Notes: a model not told the origin generated them from the letters alone. A DNA stretch of 64,000 bases from Arenibacter echinorum (GCF_003259375.1 NZ_QLLN01000002.1:620001-684000), one strand, 5' to 3'; positions 52,804-62,582 are shown, counted from the first letter of the stretch. Program-made: numbers and translations.

Positions 52804-53961
52804 TTAAAGCTTGCTAAGAATTTCAGTAGCCCTTTCCAAAGTTTCGTTGGTTTTGGCAAAACAGAATCTCAGTAGGTGTTTGTCGATTCCTTTGGTGTTG
52901 AATCCGGAAATGGGAATGCTGGCTATTTGGTGTTTCGTTACCAGGCGTTCGGCGAAGACTTCGTCCGGTTCTTGGGTAATATCATTATAATCCACTAATT
53001 GAAAATAGGTTCCTTTGGAGGGTTTAATTTTAAATCTTGAAGTAGATAATCCTTCAAGAAATAGATCTCGCTTTTCTTGATAAAATTGGTTTAAACCCAA
53101 ATAGTGTTGAGGTTCTTTTAAATAAGAGGCTAGGGCTTTTTGAACGGCATGGTCCGCACTAAAGACGTTGAATTGATGCGTTTTTCGGAATTCGTGCATC
53201 AGTTCGACCGGACCCGCGCAATATCCCATTTTCCAGCCGGTTATGTGAAAGGTTTTTCCAAAGGAACCGCATACAAAGGTGCGGGAGGCGAGGCCATCAT
53301 ATTTTGAAGCACTTTCATGCTCAAGGCCGTCAAAGATAATATGTTCGTATACTTCATCGCTTATAACAATTATATCAGTATTTTCAAGACACTTTTGCAA
53401 TTCAAGCATATCCTCTTTTGAGAAAATGGTACCGCTGGGATTATGTGGAGTGTTTATTATGACCATTTTGGTCCTTGGTGTAATTTTGGAACGGAAAACC
53501 TCCCAATCTATCTTAAAATCGGTATTGTTTAATTGAACAAAAACGGGAACTCCCCCATTGACTTCAATGGCAGGCTCATAACAATCATAAGCTGGTTTAA
53601 TTACTATTACCTCATCACCACTGCCAACAAAGGCCGTAATGATGGTAAAAATGGCCTGTGTGGCCCCGATGGTGACGGTTATTTCGCTGTCCGGATTATA
53701 GTGTCTACCATAAAGTTGTTCAATTTTTGCTGCAATCATTTCGCGCAGTTCCATTACTCCTGCCATAGGGGCATATTGATTGTACCCCTGTTTCATGGCC
53801 TGTGTTACCAAATCGATCAAGGAAGGATCGGGCTCAAAATTAGGGAAGCCTTGGGAAAGATTTATGGCGTTGTGTTTCTGCGCCAAATGCCCCATAGTGG
53901 TAAAAATCGTAGTTTTTACTTTGGGAAGTTTAGAGACAATTTTGCGATTATATTTAGGCAT
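52804..53961 (-). CDS. PLP-dependent class I/II aminotransferase (methionine aminotransferase-like)
   Basis: A 385-residue fold-type I aminotransferase. NLSQGFPNFEPDP lies near residue 34, the pyridoxal-phosphate Asp is in VVISDEVYEHI, and the lysine is in CGSFGKTFHITGWKMGYC (about residues 230-247). Closest recollection is the methionine aminotransferase (YbdL-like) or kynurenine/glutamine transaminase group, so the exact amino acid is unsure. It is single, 30 nt upstream on the minus strand of nothing related, with the Vsr-like gene next along. Confidence 0.88.
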   Translation of the reverse strand: MPKYNRKIVSKLPKVKTTIFTTMGHLAQKHNAINLSQGFPNFEPDPSLIDLVTQAMKQGYNQYAPMAGVMELREMIAAKIEQLYGRHYNPDSEITVTIGATQAIFTIITAFVGSGDEVIVIKPAYDCYEPAIEVNGGVPVFVQLNNTDFKIDWEVFRSKITPRTKMVIINTPHNPSGTIFSKEDMLELQKCLENTDIIVISDEVYEHIIFDGLEHESASKYDGLASRTFVCGSFGKTFHITGWKMGYCAGPVELMHEFRKTHQFNVFSADHAVQKALASYLKEPQHYLGLNQFYQEKRDLFLEGLSTSRFKIKPSKGTYFQLVDYNDITQEPDEVFAERLVTKHQIASIPISGFNTKGIDKHLLRFCFAKTNETLERATEILSKL

Positions 53962-53991
53962 TTGAGATCGATTGAATTTGTTTTAGCTATA

Positions 53992-54465
53992 TCAGGATTG
54001 CTGTGATTGTAAATGGAAAATAACCTGATTTAGACATTGGTCCAGTTCTTTCTTAATTTCCCGTTCCCAAAATCTAAAAACGGTATAGCCCTGTTGTCGT
54101 AGCTCTTGGTTCACTTCCTTATCCCGTTGAATATTACGTTCAATTTTTGGAATCCAGAACTCCTTGTTCGTTTTAATTTTTTGTTTCCTTTCTTCCCAGT
54201 TATAACCATGCCAATATTCCCCATCAATAAAAATAACGGTTCTGTACTTTTTTAGTACTATATCCGGTTTGCCGATCAACTTCCTGTAGGCTATTCTATA
54301 CCGGTATCCTTCGGCCCAAAGGGCCTTTCTAAATTTCAATTCGGGGATGGTGTTTTTGCCCCGGATCTTGCCCATCATCTTGGAACGTTCCGGCGTGGTA
54401 TAAAAGCCGGACTCTTCATTAAAACGCGGAACTATTATCCGTTCTTCCTTGTATTCTTTTGGCAT
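53992..54465 (-). CDS. Vsr-like very-short-patch-repair endonuclease lacking zinc ligands
   Basis: A 157-residue nuclease-fold protein aligning with Vsr (and DUF559): TTPERSKMMGKIRGKNTIPE, FRKALWAEGYRYR, LIGKPDIVLKKYRTVIFIDG, then a C-terminal FRFWEREI. The catalytic Asp of GKPDIV is kept. The E. coli zinc signature, HGCFWHHHHC plus a later Cys, is replaced: the aligned piece reads DGEYWHGYNW and the later Cys is Arg. The first His is Asp. No dcm-type methyltransferase is in view, so whether it repairs T:G mismatches is doubtful. Family call by similarity is good. Confidence 0.75.
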   Translation of the reverse strand: MPKEYKEERIIVPRFNEESGFYTTPERSKMMGKIRGKNTIPELKFRKALWAEGYRYRIAYRKLIGKPDIVLKKYRTVIFIDGEYWHGYNWEERKQKIKTNKEFWIPKIERNIQRDKEVNQELRQQGYTVFRFWEREIKKELDQCLNQVIFHLQSQQS

Positions 54466-54501
54466 ACTTAAAGATACTGGATTTTTATAATATGAATAAA
54501 C

Positions 54502-54531
54502 AAAAACCCCATTCCTGAAAAGGGATGGGGT
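54502..54531 (-). terminator. Intrinsic terminator of the sdh operon
   Basis: Ten-bp stem (54506-54515 with 54522-54531, one G-T wobble) with a 6-nt loop. Read on the minus strand it ends in a T-run, 38 nt past the sdhB stop. Confidence 0.8.
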
Positions 54532-54568
54532 CTGTTTCTGTAGATTATAATTTTTATTTTAATCCGTA

Positions 54569-55315
54569 CTATCCTTTTATGCTGGCACTGAAAAACTCCC
54601 TGTTCATACGGGCAATGTTCTCCAAGGAAATTCCTTTAGGACATTCCACCTCACAAGCACCGGTATTGGTACAATTTCCAAATCCTTCCAAATCCATTTG
54701 GGCAACCATATTTTTTACTCGGTCCGTTGCTTCTATCTGCCCTTGTGGAAGTAAGGCGTATTGGGATACTTTGGCCCCAACGAACAACATGGCCGAAGAA
54801 TTTTTACAACTTGCCACACAGGCACCACAACCAATACAGGTAGCGGCATCCATGGCCTCATCGGCCGCATGCTTATCAATAGGAATGGCATTGGCATCCT
54901 GGGTATTTCCAGAAGTGTTGACCGAAATAAAACCGCCAGCTTGTTGAATACGATCAAATGAACTGCGGTCTACGACCAAATCCTTGATAACCGGAAAGGC
55001 TTTTGCCCTAAATGGTTCAATGGTAATGGTATCGCCATCCTTGAACATTCTCATATGCAACTGACATGTGGTAACCCCCCTATCCGGACCATGGGCTTCT
55101 CCATTGATATACATAGAGCACATACCGCAAATGCCTTCGCGACAGTCATGGTCAAAGGCAACTGGCTCGCCCCCTTTATTGGTGAGCTGTTCGTTTAAAA
55201 CGTCCATCATTTCCAAAAAAGACATGTGTTCTGAAATATCAGTCACTTTATACTCGACCATTTTACCTTTGTCCTGTGGTCCTTTCTGTCTCCAAATTTT
55301 TAATGTAAGATTCAT
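54569..55315 (-). CDS. sdhB: Succinate dehydrogenase/fumarate reductase iron-sulfur subunit
   Basis: A 248-residue three-cluster iron-sulfur subunit. The 2Fe-2S Cys set is CREGICGMC plus a later Cys (about residues 59-83); the 4Fe-4S/3Fe-4S sets are [11 protein letters not shown] and [11 protein letters not shown] (about 155-225). Electrons pass between the FAD subunit and the quinone site. It is separated from sdhA by a four-helix-bundle gene. Confidence 0.95.
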   Translation of the reverse strand: MNLTLKIWRQKGPQDKGKMVEYKVTDISEHMSFLEMMDVLNEQLTNKGGEPVAFDHDCREGICGMCSMYINGEAHGPDRGVTTCQLHMRMFKDGDTITIEPFRAKAFPVIKDLVVDRSSFDRIQQAGGFISVNTSGNTQDANAIPIDKHAADEAMDAATCIGCGACVASCKNSSAMLFVGAKVSQYALLPQGQIEATDRVKNMVAQMDLEGFGNCTNTGACEVECPKGISLENIARMNREFFSASIKG

Positions 55316-55424
55316 ATTGTTCTTGTTAATAAAAAGCTCCTTTCGGAATCTTCATAATTAAGTTTTATAATCAAAGTTCAGTTACGGAATACAGAAATAA
55401 GAGTTAAGAAAATAGACCTCTTTA

Positions 55425-55787
55425 TCACTGCAAACTATTTTGCAATCCCATTGTCATTTTTTGGAATTCCTCATTTTTTACTTCCAACTTTTCTAAAGTT
55501 TGTTCGTCTATATATTTTCTGTGGCGTGCAACTAATAATTGAGTGCCAAGTTCAAATGATGAACCTAAAGAAATATCGAGAAAATAAGAAAATGACTTGT
55601 CTGTTCTTGCTGATCCTTCAGCTATATTACTCGGCATCGAAATTGAACATCGGCTTAATTGATTACTTAGATCAAATTTTTCGTGCTTGGGAAACTCCAG
55701 CAAAATATCAGAAATGTCATTTGCAATTTCTAACCCCAATTGCCAGATTTTCAAATTTTTATAATTATGTCGCTGACGAAAGGCCAT
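55425..55787 (-). CDS. Four-helix-bundle protein (S23/IVP family) inserted between sdhA and sdhB
   Basis: A 120-residue helical protein with the classical IVP/S23 signature: NLKIWQLGLEIANDI, FDLSNQLSRCSISMPSNIAE, GSARTDKSFSYFLDISLGS, FELGTQLLVARH. It is a different subgroup from the one at 50772, with no close similarity along the chain. It lies 38 nt after the sdhA stop and 109 nt before the sdhB start, and is AT-richer than its neighbours. sdhA and sdhB are normally adjacent in this group, so this looks like an insertion. The function is unknown. Confidence 0.87.
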   Translation of the reverse strand: MAFRQRHNYKNLKIWQLGLEIANDISDILLEFPKHEKFDLSNQLSRCSISMPSNIAEGSARTDKSFSYFLDISLGSSFELGTQLLVARHRKYIDEQTLEKLEVKNEEFQKMTMGLQNSLQ

Positions 55788-55825
55788 TAAGTCTTTTTTC
55801 TCTTCTCTTTTTTCTTCACTAACAC

Positions 55826-57841
55826 TTATTTATAACTTCTTTGTTTTAATTCTATATCCTTAAATTCCAATTGCTCCTTGTGCAAAACGGCTTCTGAAGG
55901 TTCCCCTTTGTATTCCCAAGCTGCTACGAAAGCATAATCTTTATCGTTACGTTTTGCTTCCCCTTTTTGCTCGCCATCGATTTCAACAGACTCTTCACGG
56001 AAATGTCCTCCACAAGATTCCTCTCGCATTAAGGCATCCTTGGCGAATAATTCGCCTAATTCCAAGAAATCGGCGACTCTTCCTGCTTTCTCTAATTCAG
56101 GATTCATTTCATTGGCTGATCCAGGGACTTTTACTTCTTTATAAAATTCTTCACGGATTGCCTTAATTTCTGCCATAGCTTCTTTTAGGCCTTCAGCGTT
56201 ACGTGACATACCACATTTATCCCACATAACTTTACCTAAACGTTTATGGAAATAATCTACCGAATGTGTTCCCTTGTTGTTGACAAAGAAGTTGATTCTT
56301 TCTGTTACTTCCTTTTCCGCTTGATCAAATTCGGGCGTATCTGTAGGAATTTTTCCAGTTCTAATTTCATGGGATAAATAATCCCCAATAGTGTAAGGTA
56401 ATACAAAATAACCATCGGCCAAACCTTGCATTAAAGCAGATGCTCCCAATCGGTTGGCACCATGATCGGAGAAATTGGCCTCCCCTATGCAATATAAACC
56501 TTCAACAGTGGTCATTAGGTTGTAATCTACCCAAACACCGCCCATAGTATAATGGGTCGCGGGATAGATCATCATTGGGGTCTTATATGGATTTTCATCT
56601 ACGATTTTTTCGTACATCTGAAACAGGTTACCATATTTTTCCTCTACAACTGCTTCGCCCAGTGCAGTAATTTTTTCTTTGGATGCATCCTGTATTCCGT
56701 GAATTTTAGCCTGTTCCAAACCGTATCTTTCAATGGCCGCTTTAAAATCAAGATATACGGCTTCCCCAGTGGCGTTAACACCATAGCCGGCATCACATCT
56801 TTCTTTCGCCGCCCTGGAAGCCACGTCCCGTGGCACTAAATTTCCAAAGGCAGGATATCTTCTTTCCAAATAGTAATCCCTTTGATCTTCGCTCAATTGG
56901 GTAGGCTTTAATTTTCCTTCCCTAATGGCCAACACATCTTCCATATTTTTAGGAACCCATATACGGCCATCGTTACGCAATGACTCGGACATCAGGGTTA
57001 GTTTAGATTGATAATCTCCAGATCTTGGGATACAGGTTGGGTGAATTTGGGTATAACATGGGTTGGCAAAAAATGCCCCTTTTTTGTGTATTTTCCAGGC
57101 CGCGGTGGCATTGGATCCCATGGCATTAGTAGAAAGGAAATAAACATTTCCATATCCTCCGGAGGCAATTACTACTGCATGTGCCGAATGGCGCTCTATT
57201 TCCCCGGTAACCAAGTTACGGGCTATAATACCCCGTGCCTTGCCATTTACCTTAACCACATCCAGCATTTCGTGGCGATTAAACATTTCTATTTTACCCC
57301 GGGCAATTTGTCTATTCATGGCCGAATAGGCCCCTAACAATAATTGCTGGCCTGTTTGTCCTTTGGCATAAAAAGTACGCGACACTAAAACACCACCAAA
57401 AGAGCGGTTATCAAGTAATCCACCGTAATCACGGGCGAATGGCACCCCTTGTGCCACACATTGATCGATTATATTGGTAGACACCTCTGCCAAACGGTAC
57501 ACGTTGGCTTCTCGGGAGCGGTAATCCCCACCCTTTACGGTATCATAGAACAAGCGATAGGTAGAATCCCCATCCCCTTGATAATTTTTTGCGGCATTTA
57601 TACCTCCTTGAGCTGCAATGGAATGCGCCCTACGTGGGGAATCCTGATAGCAGAATGCTTTAACCCTATAACCTAGTTCGGCCAAGGTTGCAGCGGCAGA
57701 ACCTCCTGCAAGGCCGGTACCCACAACAATAACGTCGATGTTTCGCTTATTGGCAGGATTAACTAAGTTTATTTTATCCTTATAAGTAGTCCATTTATCC
57801 TTTAATGGGCCTTTTGGTATTTTAGAATCCAATACAGACAT
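55826..57841 (-). CDS. sdhA: Succinate dehydrogenase/fumarate reductase flavoprotein subunit
   Basis: A 671-residue FAD subunit that oxidises succinate (or reduces fumarate). The dinucleotide-binding [20 protein letters not shown] (about residues 35-54) is followed by [16 protein letters not shown], whose His binds FAD covalently in the family. [11 protein letters not shown]-type substrate-binding and [14 protein letters not shown] near the C-terminus are intact. The length is at the long end of the family, as usual for Bacteroidota enzymes. It follows sdhC by 12 nt. Confidence 0.96.
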   Translation of the reverse strand: MSVLDSKIPKGPLKDKWTTYKDKINLVNPANKRNIDVIVVGTGLAGGSAAATLAELGYRVKAFCYQDSPRRAHSIAAQGGINAAKNYQGDGDSTYRLFYDTVKGGDYRSREANVYRLAEVSTNIIDQCVAQGVPFARDYGGLLDNRSFGGVLVSRTFYAKGQTGQQLLLGAYSAMNRQIARGKIEMFNRHEMLDVVKVNGKARGIIARNLVTGEIERHSAHAVVIASGGYGNVYFLSTNAMGSNATAAWKIHKKGAFFANPCYTQIHPTCIPRSGDYQSKLTLMSESLRNDGRIWVPKNMEDVLAIREGKLKPTQLSEDQRDYYLERRYPAFGNLVPRDVASRAAKERCDAGYGVNATGEAVYLDFKAAIERYGLEQAKIHGIQDASKEKITALGEAVVEEKYGNLFQMYEKIVDENPYKTPMMIYPATHYTMGGVWVDYNLMTTVEGLYCIGEANFSDHGANRLGASALMQGLADGYFVLPYTIGDYLSHEIRTGKIPTDTPEFDQAEKEVTERINFFVNNKGTHSVDYFHKRLGKVMWDKCGMSRNAEGLKEAMAEIKAIREEFYKEVKVPGSANEMNPELEKAGRVADFLELGELFAKDALMREESCGGHFREESVEIDGEQKGEAKRNDKDYAFVAAWEYKGEPSEAVLHKEQLEFKDIELKQRSYK

Positions 57842-57853
57842 AGAATTGTATTA

Positions 57854-58531
57854 TTAATGGTTAAAATGGTGAAAAAGTGCAATGAAAATAAATCCCAACG
57901 GAATTAAAACAGCGTATGCCTTTCCAAATCCTTTTAACCCTTTTACATATTTATTGTTGGCACCAACAGACTGAAATGCTGAACTAAAGCCATGAAGTAG
58001 GTGCAATGAAAGAAAAACAAAACCTATGCAATAAAGGGCAACCCTCCAAATAGGCTCAAATTTGTGGACCAGTTCTTCGTAATAACGGTAACCTTCCCCA
58101 TCGGCAAGTAGGCCGGACATGTCTCCTTGAATATATTTTGTGTTGATTTCAGGAAACCAGAAATCCAAGAAATGAATGATCAGGAAAACAAGGATAAAGC
58201 CACCGCTCCATATCATGTTCCTGCTCATCCAAGTGGAATTGGCAGCACCGTTATTTTTGGCATACTTGATGGCACGGGCATTTTTATTCTTTATTTCCAA
58301 CACAAATCCCATGACAAAATGATAGACAACCCCAAAAAGCAGTACAGGCTGCAGCCCGTATTGTACCAAGGGATTGGTACCCATAAAATGTGAGGTTTCA
58401 TTAAAAGTATCCGGACTTAGTACAGATAGGATATTAATGGCAAAATGTTGAAGGATAAAGATCATTAAGAAAAAGGCGGAAAGGGCCATGGTGTACTTTC
58501 TGCCTATTGAAGAGTTTAAAAATCCACTCAT
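57854..58531 (-). CDS. sdhC: Succinate dehydrogenase cytochrome b subunit
   Basis: A 225-residue membrane anchor of the single-subunit, di-haem b558 type, with five membrane helices (about residues 12-32, 58-78, 100-125, 160-182 and 200-222). Candidate haem ligands are His in ILQHFAINI, YHFVMGF, LIIHFLDFW and LHLLHGFSSAF. It is the first gene of the operon and has the best promoter in the window just upstream. Confidence 0.92.
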   Translation of the reverse strand: MSGFLNSSIGRKYTMALSAFFLMIFILQHFAINILSVLSPDTFNETSHFMGTNPLVQYGLQPVLLFGVVYHFVMGFVLEIKNKNARAIKYAKNNGAANSTWMSRNMIWSGGFILVFLIIHFLDFWFPEINTKYIQGDMSGLLADGEGYRYYEELVHKFEPIWRVALYCIGFVFLSLHLLHGFSSAFQSVGANNKYVKGLKGFGKAYAVLIPLGFIFIALFHHFNH

Positions 58532-58550
58532 TAGATATTTGTTTTGATTG

Positions 58551-58582
58551 CAAATTTACTCCACAAACGAGTTACCAACAAA
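58551..58582 (-). promoter_or_regulatory. Promoter of the sdhCAB operon (-33/-7)
   Basis: On the minus strand TTTG (58579-58582), then 20 nt, then TAAATTTG (58551-58558). This fits the Bacteroidota consensus of a -33 TTG and -7 TANNTTTG with 17-23 nt between. The -7 element ends 19 nt before the sdhC ATG. Confidence 0.65.
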
Positions 58583-58918
58583 TTTTGTTGAATTTATGTA
58601 CAGTATTTAGAACCAATTTAAAGAAATCCACAATTAAAGTGAGGAAATATTAGAGAATCTTTTTCCATCCAACTTCATAAATAGTTGGATAAAGGGAATT
58701 TTTTCCTTATGAAATCGTTATTAAGGTCTTGTGTTTTAACAAATTGAAGGGCATAATATTCTGATTTACAAGAAATTATAGGCTTTAAATTTCGAAGTGA
58801 CAGTCAATTATATTGAAGGGTTTTTCCTGTTAAATTATTTAGATCCCATTGATAAGTCTATACTTTTATTGGTTTCTGTGCGTTAGAAACTAACCGAAAT
58901 TTAAATTGGGAAAACTGG
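58583..58918. other. Intergenic DNA, nothing further recognised
   Basis: About 330 bases between the sdh promoter and the small membrane-protein gene. No gene, hairpin or exact promoter pair seen. Confidence 0.4.
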
Positions 58919-59284
58919 ATGGTATTCTGGAAAAACTGGTCCTTTAACATTAAATTCTCTTTAATTGCGTTTTTTATAACGGCAATATTGGGCCTTGTTA
59001 GTATGGGAGCTCTCGGAGGTTTGTTATATTACCCGGTATCTTTCCTGTTCGGATCTTATCCTACCTTAAATGATTGGAGTGGCGATTGGGTGTGGCCCAG
59101 TGTTATTATGGTGGGCATGTTATGGTCCTTTGGTTTTGTGTTTGGTGCGGTGGCCTGGTACTACATTCAAAAAATAACCCAATCCAAGATCCTGCTAATT
59201 GCCACATATCTGCTGATACTATGGTTATGGGCGGCATTGCTCTGGTGCTGGATGATTAAGGTCAATATAGATCAACTATCCTAG
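58919..59284 (+). CDS. Hypothetical membrane protein, 121 residues
   Basis: Three predicted membrane helices (about residues 12-38, 60-82 and 92-114) rich in Trp and Gly, with a Trp-rich connecting loop (NDWSGDWVWPS). No family recognised, no enzymatic motif. It stands alone with no terminator seen and converges on the M28 peptidase. It looks like a real gene because of the clean helix pattern, but support is from composition only. Confidence 0.6.
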   Translation: MVFWKNWSFNIKFSLIAFFITAILGLVSMGALGGLLYYPVSFLFGSYPTLNDWSGDWVWPSVIMVGMLWSFGFVFGAVAWYYIQKITQSKILLIATYLLILWLWAALLWCWMIKVNIDQLS

Positions 59285-59354
59285 TGGCATTAAGAGCAAA
59301 TTCTTGAAGGATGATTAGAATTTTTGTCTAATGCCTATAATTATCCCGTCAAGC

Positions 59355-61076
59355 CTATTTTTCCAATTCTGAGACAAACATTTTTGCCTGGGACTCAATA
59401 ATGGCCTGAGCCTCTAAAATTGCTTTATCCAAAATCACAGTATTTTCCGGGGAGGCCAAGTCCGTTGTAGAGGCAATGGCCTTTATATACCAATCTTCCC
59501 ATGCTTTTACTACAGCTACCTCACTTTTCACGGAATTTCCGGCTTTTATGGATTTATCGCCGAGCAAAAATTCCTCTGAAAGACGATTTGTTGCCGCATT
59601 CTGGACTATTTTAACGATATCCATTGCCGCATAGGAATCACCATTTACTAAGGTTAAGGCACTTGCCAAGGCCGCAATGCTTACATTTTTAAGGGTTTCT
59701 TGGGAGACTTTATCCAATCTGTCACTATCGGTATGATAAAATTGATCTGTAAAATGCCAAAACAATAATCCGGGTATATTGCTGTCCAAAAATGGGGTAT
59801 GGTCACTGCCACCTTCATATGGATTGGCATTTACCTCCCAATGGGCAACTTTCCCCTGCTTCAAAAAATTATGGATCATATAGTCATTTAGGTAATGGGG
59901 CTTCATATCTTCCAAGGTAAGCGGCTTACCGCCCCACTCGGTATGTTTATCTTTTCCCCTTGTCCATATGGCACTTGGATCCGGCATTTTTTCTATTAAA
60001 AACGAACCCCCTGTAATAGCCGTGTTTTCTCCGACCATATCCAAACTAAGTCCCCATTTTATACCCTTAGCCCTTTTCTCATTTTCTTGAAGGTATCTTT
60101 TTGTCGATATAATCTCATCACCCCAAATAAAGGTCATAGTTCTCTGGGCATATATACTTTCATGCCCGATTAATTTTGCGGCAACTGTGGCCATTTCCAA
60201 TTGGGCTCCCACTCCACTTGCATTATCGTTGGCACCTGGCTCCTGTACATGGGCACTGAAGACCAAACGTTCCCCTGGTATTTCTGAGCCCTTTATATCG
60301 GCAACCAACGTTAGTTCTTCGGAAGGATATATTTTGCTGGATATAAATACCTTGGCGTATACTTTTCCCTTTTCCAATGCCGCCATTAGATTTTCTTTAG
60401 CCTGATAGGAAAGAGCAATTCCCCAAGTGTTTTTGGGATCGAAAGTCAAGCTTCGGAATTGGATGGAATTTATATTTTTTTCAGGCCTTAAATAGTCTGG
60501 ATTATCATATGTGATTATGCCCAAGGCACCTTTCTTTAAAACCCCCTCTGTATAAATTTCGGGGCCATTTATTCCTGTAAAAATAATTTTTCCTTTTACA
60601 GGAATCCTTTGAAGATCATCAATACCTTCAACATAAATAACTTCTGCGGTTGTTCCATTTTTTGGGGTCGAAATGGAATTTAAATAAACCATGTTCCTGT
60701 TGGTGGTGTAGGATAGCAATGGGGTATTTTTCCCAACCAGGGTAATGTTTGCATCCAAAATTTCCCAAGTAGGATGTTGCAAGGGCCTTTTTTCCAATCT
60801 GTAGGTAAAACGATCCGTATTGGATGCGTTTTCTTCCAAAACATAGCCTGCCGCTTCCAAGGATGCCGCCACTTTGTGGATGCTCTTATTAAAGCCTTCA
60901 TTGCCTACCACCCTCCAAAATTGTTCTATGAATGCAGTAGTTTCATATGCCTGTTCCCCGCTGAGGTTGTTTCTAAGGATATCTAAATAATCGTCTGTGG
61001 TAACTGCAGAATTTTTTGTTTGTGCCCAGCTTAGGGTAATTAGGCTTATAAATAAAAAGAGTGGAATTTTAGTCAT
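59355..61076 (-). CDS. M28 family metallopeptidase
   Basis: An exported zinc aminopeptidase/carboxypeptidase-type enzyme, 573 residues. I start at the ATG at 61076, which gives a signal peptide (MTKIPLFLFISLITLSWAQ). A protease-associated-like insert (about 140-255) precedes the M28 core: SAHVQEPGANDNASG (zinc His and Asp), WGDEI (acid), SLDMVGEN and GGSDHTPFLD (zinc His). The catalytic set looks complete. Substrate unknown. The frame could also begin four codons earlier at 61088. Confidence 0.87.
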   Translation of the reverse strand: MTKIPLFLFISLITLSWAQTKNSAVTTDDYLDILRNNLSGEQAYETTAFIEQFWRVVGNEGFNKSIHKVAASLEAAGYVLEENASNTDRFTYRLEKRPLQHPTWEILDANITLVGKNTPLLSYTTNRNMVYLNSISTPKNGTTAEVIYVEGIDDLQRIPVKGKIIFTGINGPEIYTEGVLKKGALGIITYDNPDYLRPEKNINSIQFRSLTFDPKNTWGIALSYQAKENLMAALEKGKVYAKVFISSKIYPSEELTLVADIKGSEIPGERLVFSAHVQEPGANDNASGVGAQLEMATVAAKLIGHESIYAQRTMTFIWGDEIISTKRYLQENEKRAKGIKWGLSLDMVGENTAITGGSFLIEKMPDPSAIWTRGKDKHTEWGGKPLTLEDMKPHYLNDYMIHNFLKQGKVAHWEVNANPYEGGSDHTPFLDSNIPGLLFWHFTDQFYHTDSDRLDKVSQETLKNVSIAALASALTLVNGDSYAAMDIVKIVQNAATNRLSEEFLLGDKSIKAGNSVKSEVAVVKAWEDWYIKAIASTTDLASPENTVILDKAILEAQAIIESQAKMFVSELEK

Positions 61077-61262
61077 AACAATAGACAAATTTTAAAGACC
61101 ATATGAATAAAGGTACATGTCTCTTCTTCTCTACAAAATGGAAGGACGAAGATATAATAATTTGGAGTTTCATAGCTTGGAAAGCACCGTTTTTAAAATT
61201 CATTTAACGGTTTGTGGCTAAAGCACTTCCTAATTATTAAATTTGACAATAAAAGTAGAAAA

Positions 61263-62561
61263 ATGAAATATCAGCAAATAGATCACAACTTGTTTGTAAA
61301 GAACCGCAAGAAATTTATGGCCAGAATGAAGCCAAAAAGTATTGCCGTGTTTAATTCCAATGACATTTATCCTATTGGTGCCGATAGCACCATGCCTTTT
61401 GAACAGAATAGGGATCTGTTTTATTTAAGTGGTGCCGATCAAGAGGAAACCATTTTGTTGTTGTTCCCTGATGCTCATGAGAAAAAGCACCGGGAGGTCC
61501 TGTTCGTCAGGGAGACCAATGCACACATTGCGGTGTGGGAAGGGGAAAAGTTGACCAAAGAAAAAGCCACGGTAGTATCTGGTATCGAAACCATTTATTG
61601 GTTGACCGATTTTGATAAGATCTTTTATGATCTTATGACCGAAGTGGAAACGGTATATTTTAATACCAACGAGCATTACCGTCAGGCAGTAGAAACCCAA
61701 ACTAGGGAAGATCGGTTTATAATAAAATGCAAACAGGATTATCCTGCTCACTTATGGGCCAAAAGCAATCCGATTTTACAGGAGATTAGGGGGGTGAAGG
61801 AGCCAGAGGAAATTGCTATCATGCAAAAAGCCTGTAATATTACGGAAAAGGGATTTAGGCGCTTATTGCAATTTGTAAAGCCAGGGGTAATGGAATATGA
61901 AATCGAGGCCGAACTGCTGCACGAATTTATCCGTAGTAGGTCTAAGGGCTTTGCCTATACCCCTATTATTGCTTCGGGCAATAATGCCAATGTTCTGCAT
62001 TATATAGAAAACAATCGGGAATGTAAGGATGGGGATATGTTATTGATGGATGTAGCGGCCGAATACGCCAACTATTCTAGTGATCTTACCCGTACCATTC
62101 CCGTCAACGGCAGGTTTACGCCAAGGCAAAAGGCCGTTTATGATGCCGTGCTACGGGTAAAGAATGATGCTACGGCCATGTTGGTACCAGGCACTATGTG
62201 GGGGGAATACCATAAGGAAGTAGGTAAATTAATGACTTCCGAACTATTGGGACTGGGCTTGCTGGATAAGGCCGATGTTCAAAATGAGGATAAGGACTGG
62301 CCTGCCTATAAGAAATACTTTATGCACGGTACCAGCCATCATATTGGGTTGAACACCCATGATTATGGGGCTTTAAAAACACCTATGGTGGCCAACATGG
62401 TCTATACCGTGGAGCCTGGAATATATATCCCTGATGAAAAGATGGGGATTAGATTAGAAGACGATGTGGTAATCCAAGAAAAAGGGGCTCCTTTTAACCT
62501 CATGGCAAATATCCCTATTGAAGTAGAGGAGATTGAGGAATTGATGAATGCCAATTCTTGA
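61263..62561 (+). CDS. Xaa-Pro aminopeptidase (M24 aminopeptidase P)
   Basis: A 432-residue dimetal aminopeptidase releasing N-terminal residues before Pro. I start at the ATG at 61263 (MKYQQIDHNLFVKNRKKF), giving the normal N-terminal domain; an in-frame ATG at 61212 would add 17 residues. Metal ligands are Asp in LLMDVAAEY and SSDLTRT, His in HGTSHHIGL, and Glu in VEPGIYIP and RLEDDV. All five are in order. A terminator follows. Confidence 0.92.
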   Translation: MKYQQIDHNLFVKNRKKFMARMKPKSIAVFNSNDIYPIGADSTMPFEQNRDLFYLSGADQEETILLLFPDAHEKKHREVLFVRETNAHIAVWEGEKLTKEKATVVSGIETIYWLTDFDKIFYDLMTEVETVYFNTNEHYRQAVETQTREDRFIIKCKQDYPAHLWAKSNPILQEIRGVKEPEEIAIMQKACNITEKGFRRLLQFVKPGVMEYEIEAELLHEFIRSRSKGFAYTPIIASGNNANVLHYIENNRECKDGDMLLMDVAAEYANYSSDLTRTIPVNGRFTPRQKAVYDAVLRVKNDATAMLVPGTMWGEYHKEVGKLMTSELLGLGLLDKADVQNEDKDWPAYKKYFMHGTSHHIGLNTHDYGALKTPMVANMVYTVEPGIYIPDEKMGIRLEDDVVIQEKGAPFNLMANIPIEVEEIEELMNANS

Positions 62562-62582
62562 ATCATATTACGTAGTTATTTT

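Noticed and set aside
53533-54006. 157-codon plus-strand frame over the aminotransferase
   Set aside because: Shadow of a well-supported PLP enzyme; no domain character.
54525-54947. 140-codon plus-strand frame antisense to sdhB
   Set aside because: Mirrors the sdhB cysteine codons; sdhB motifs are decisive.
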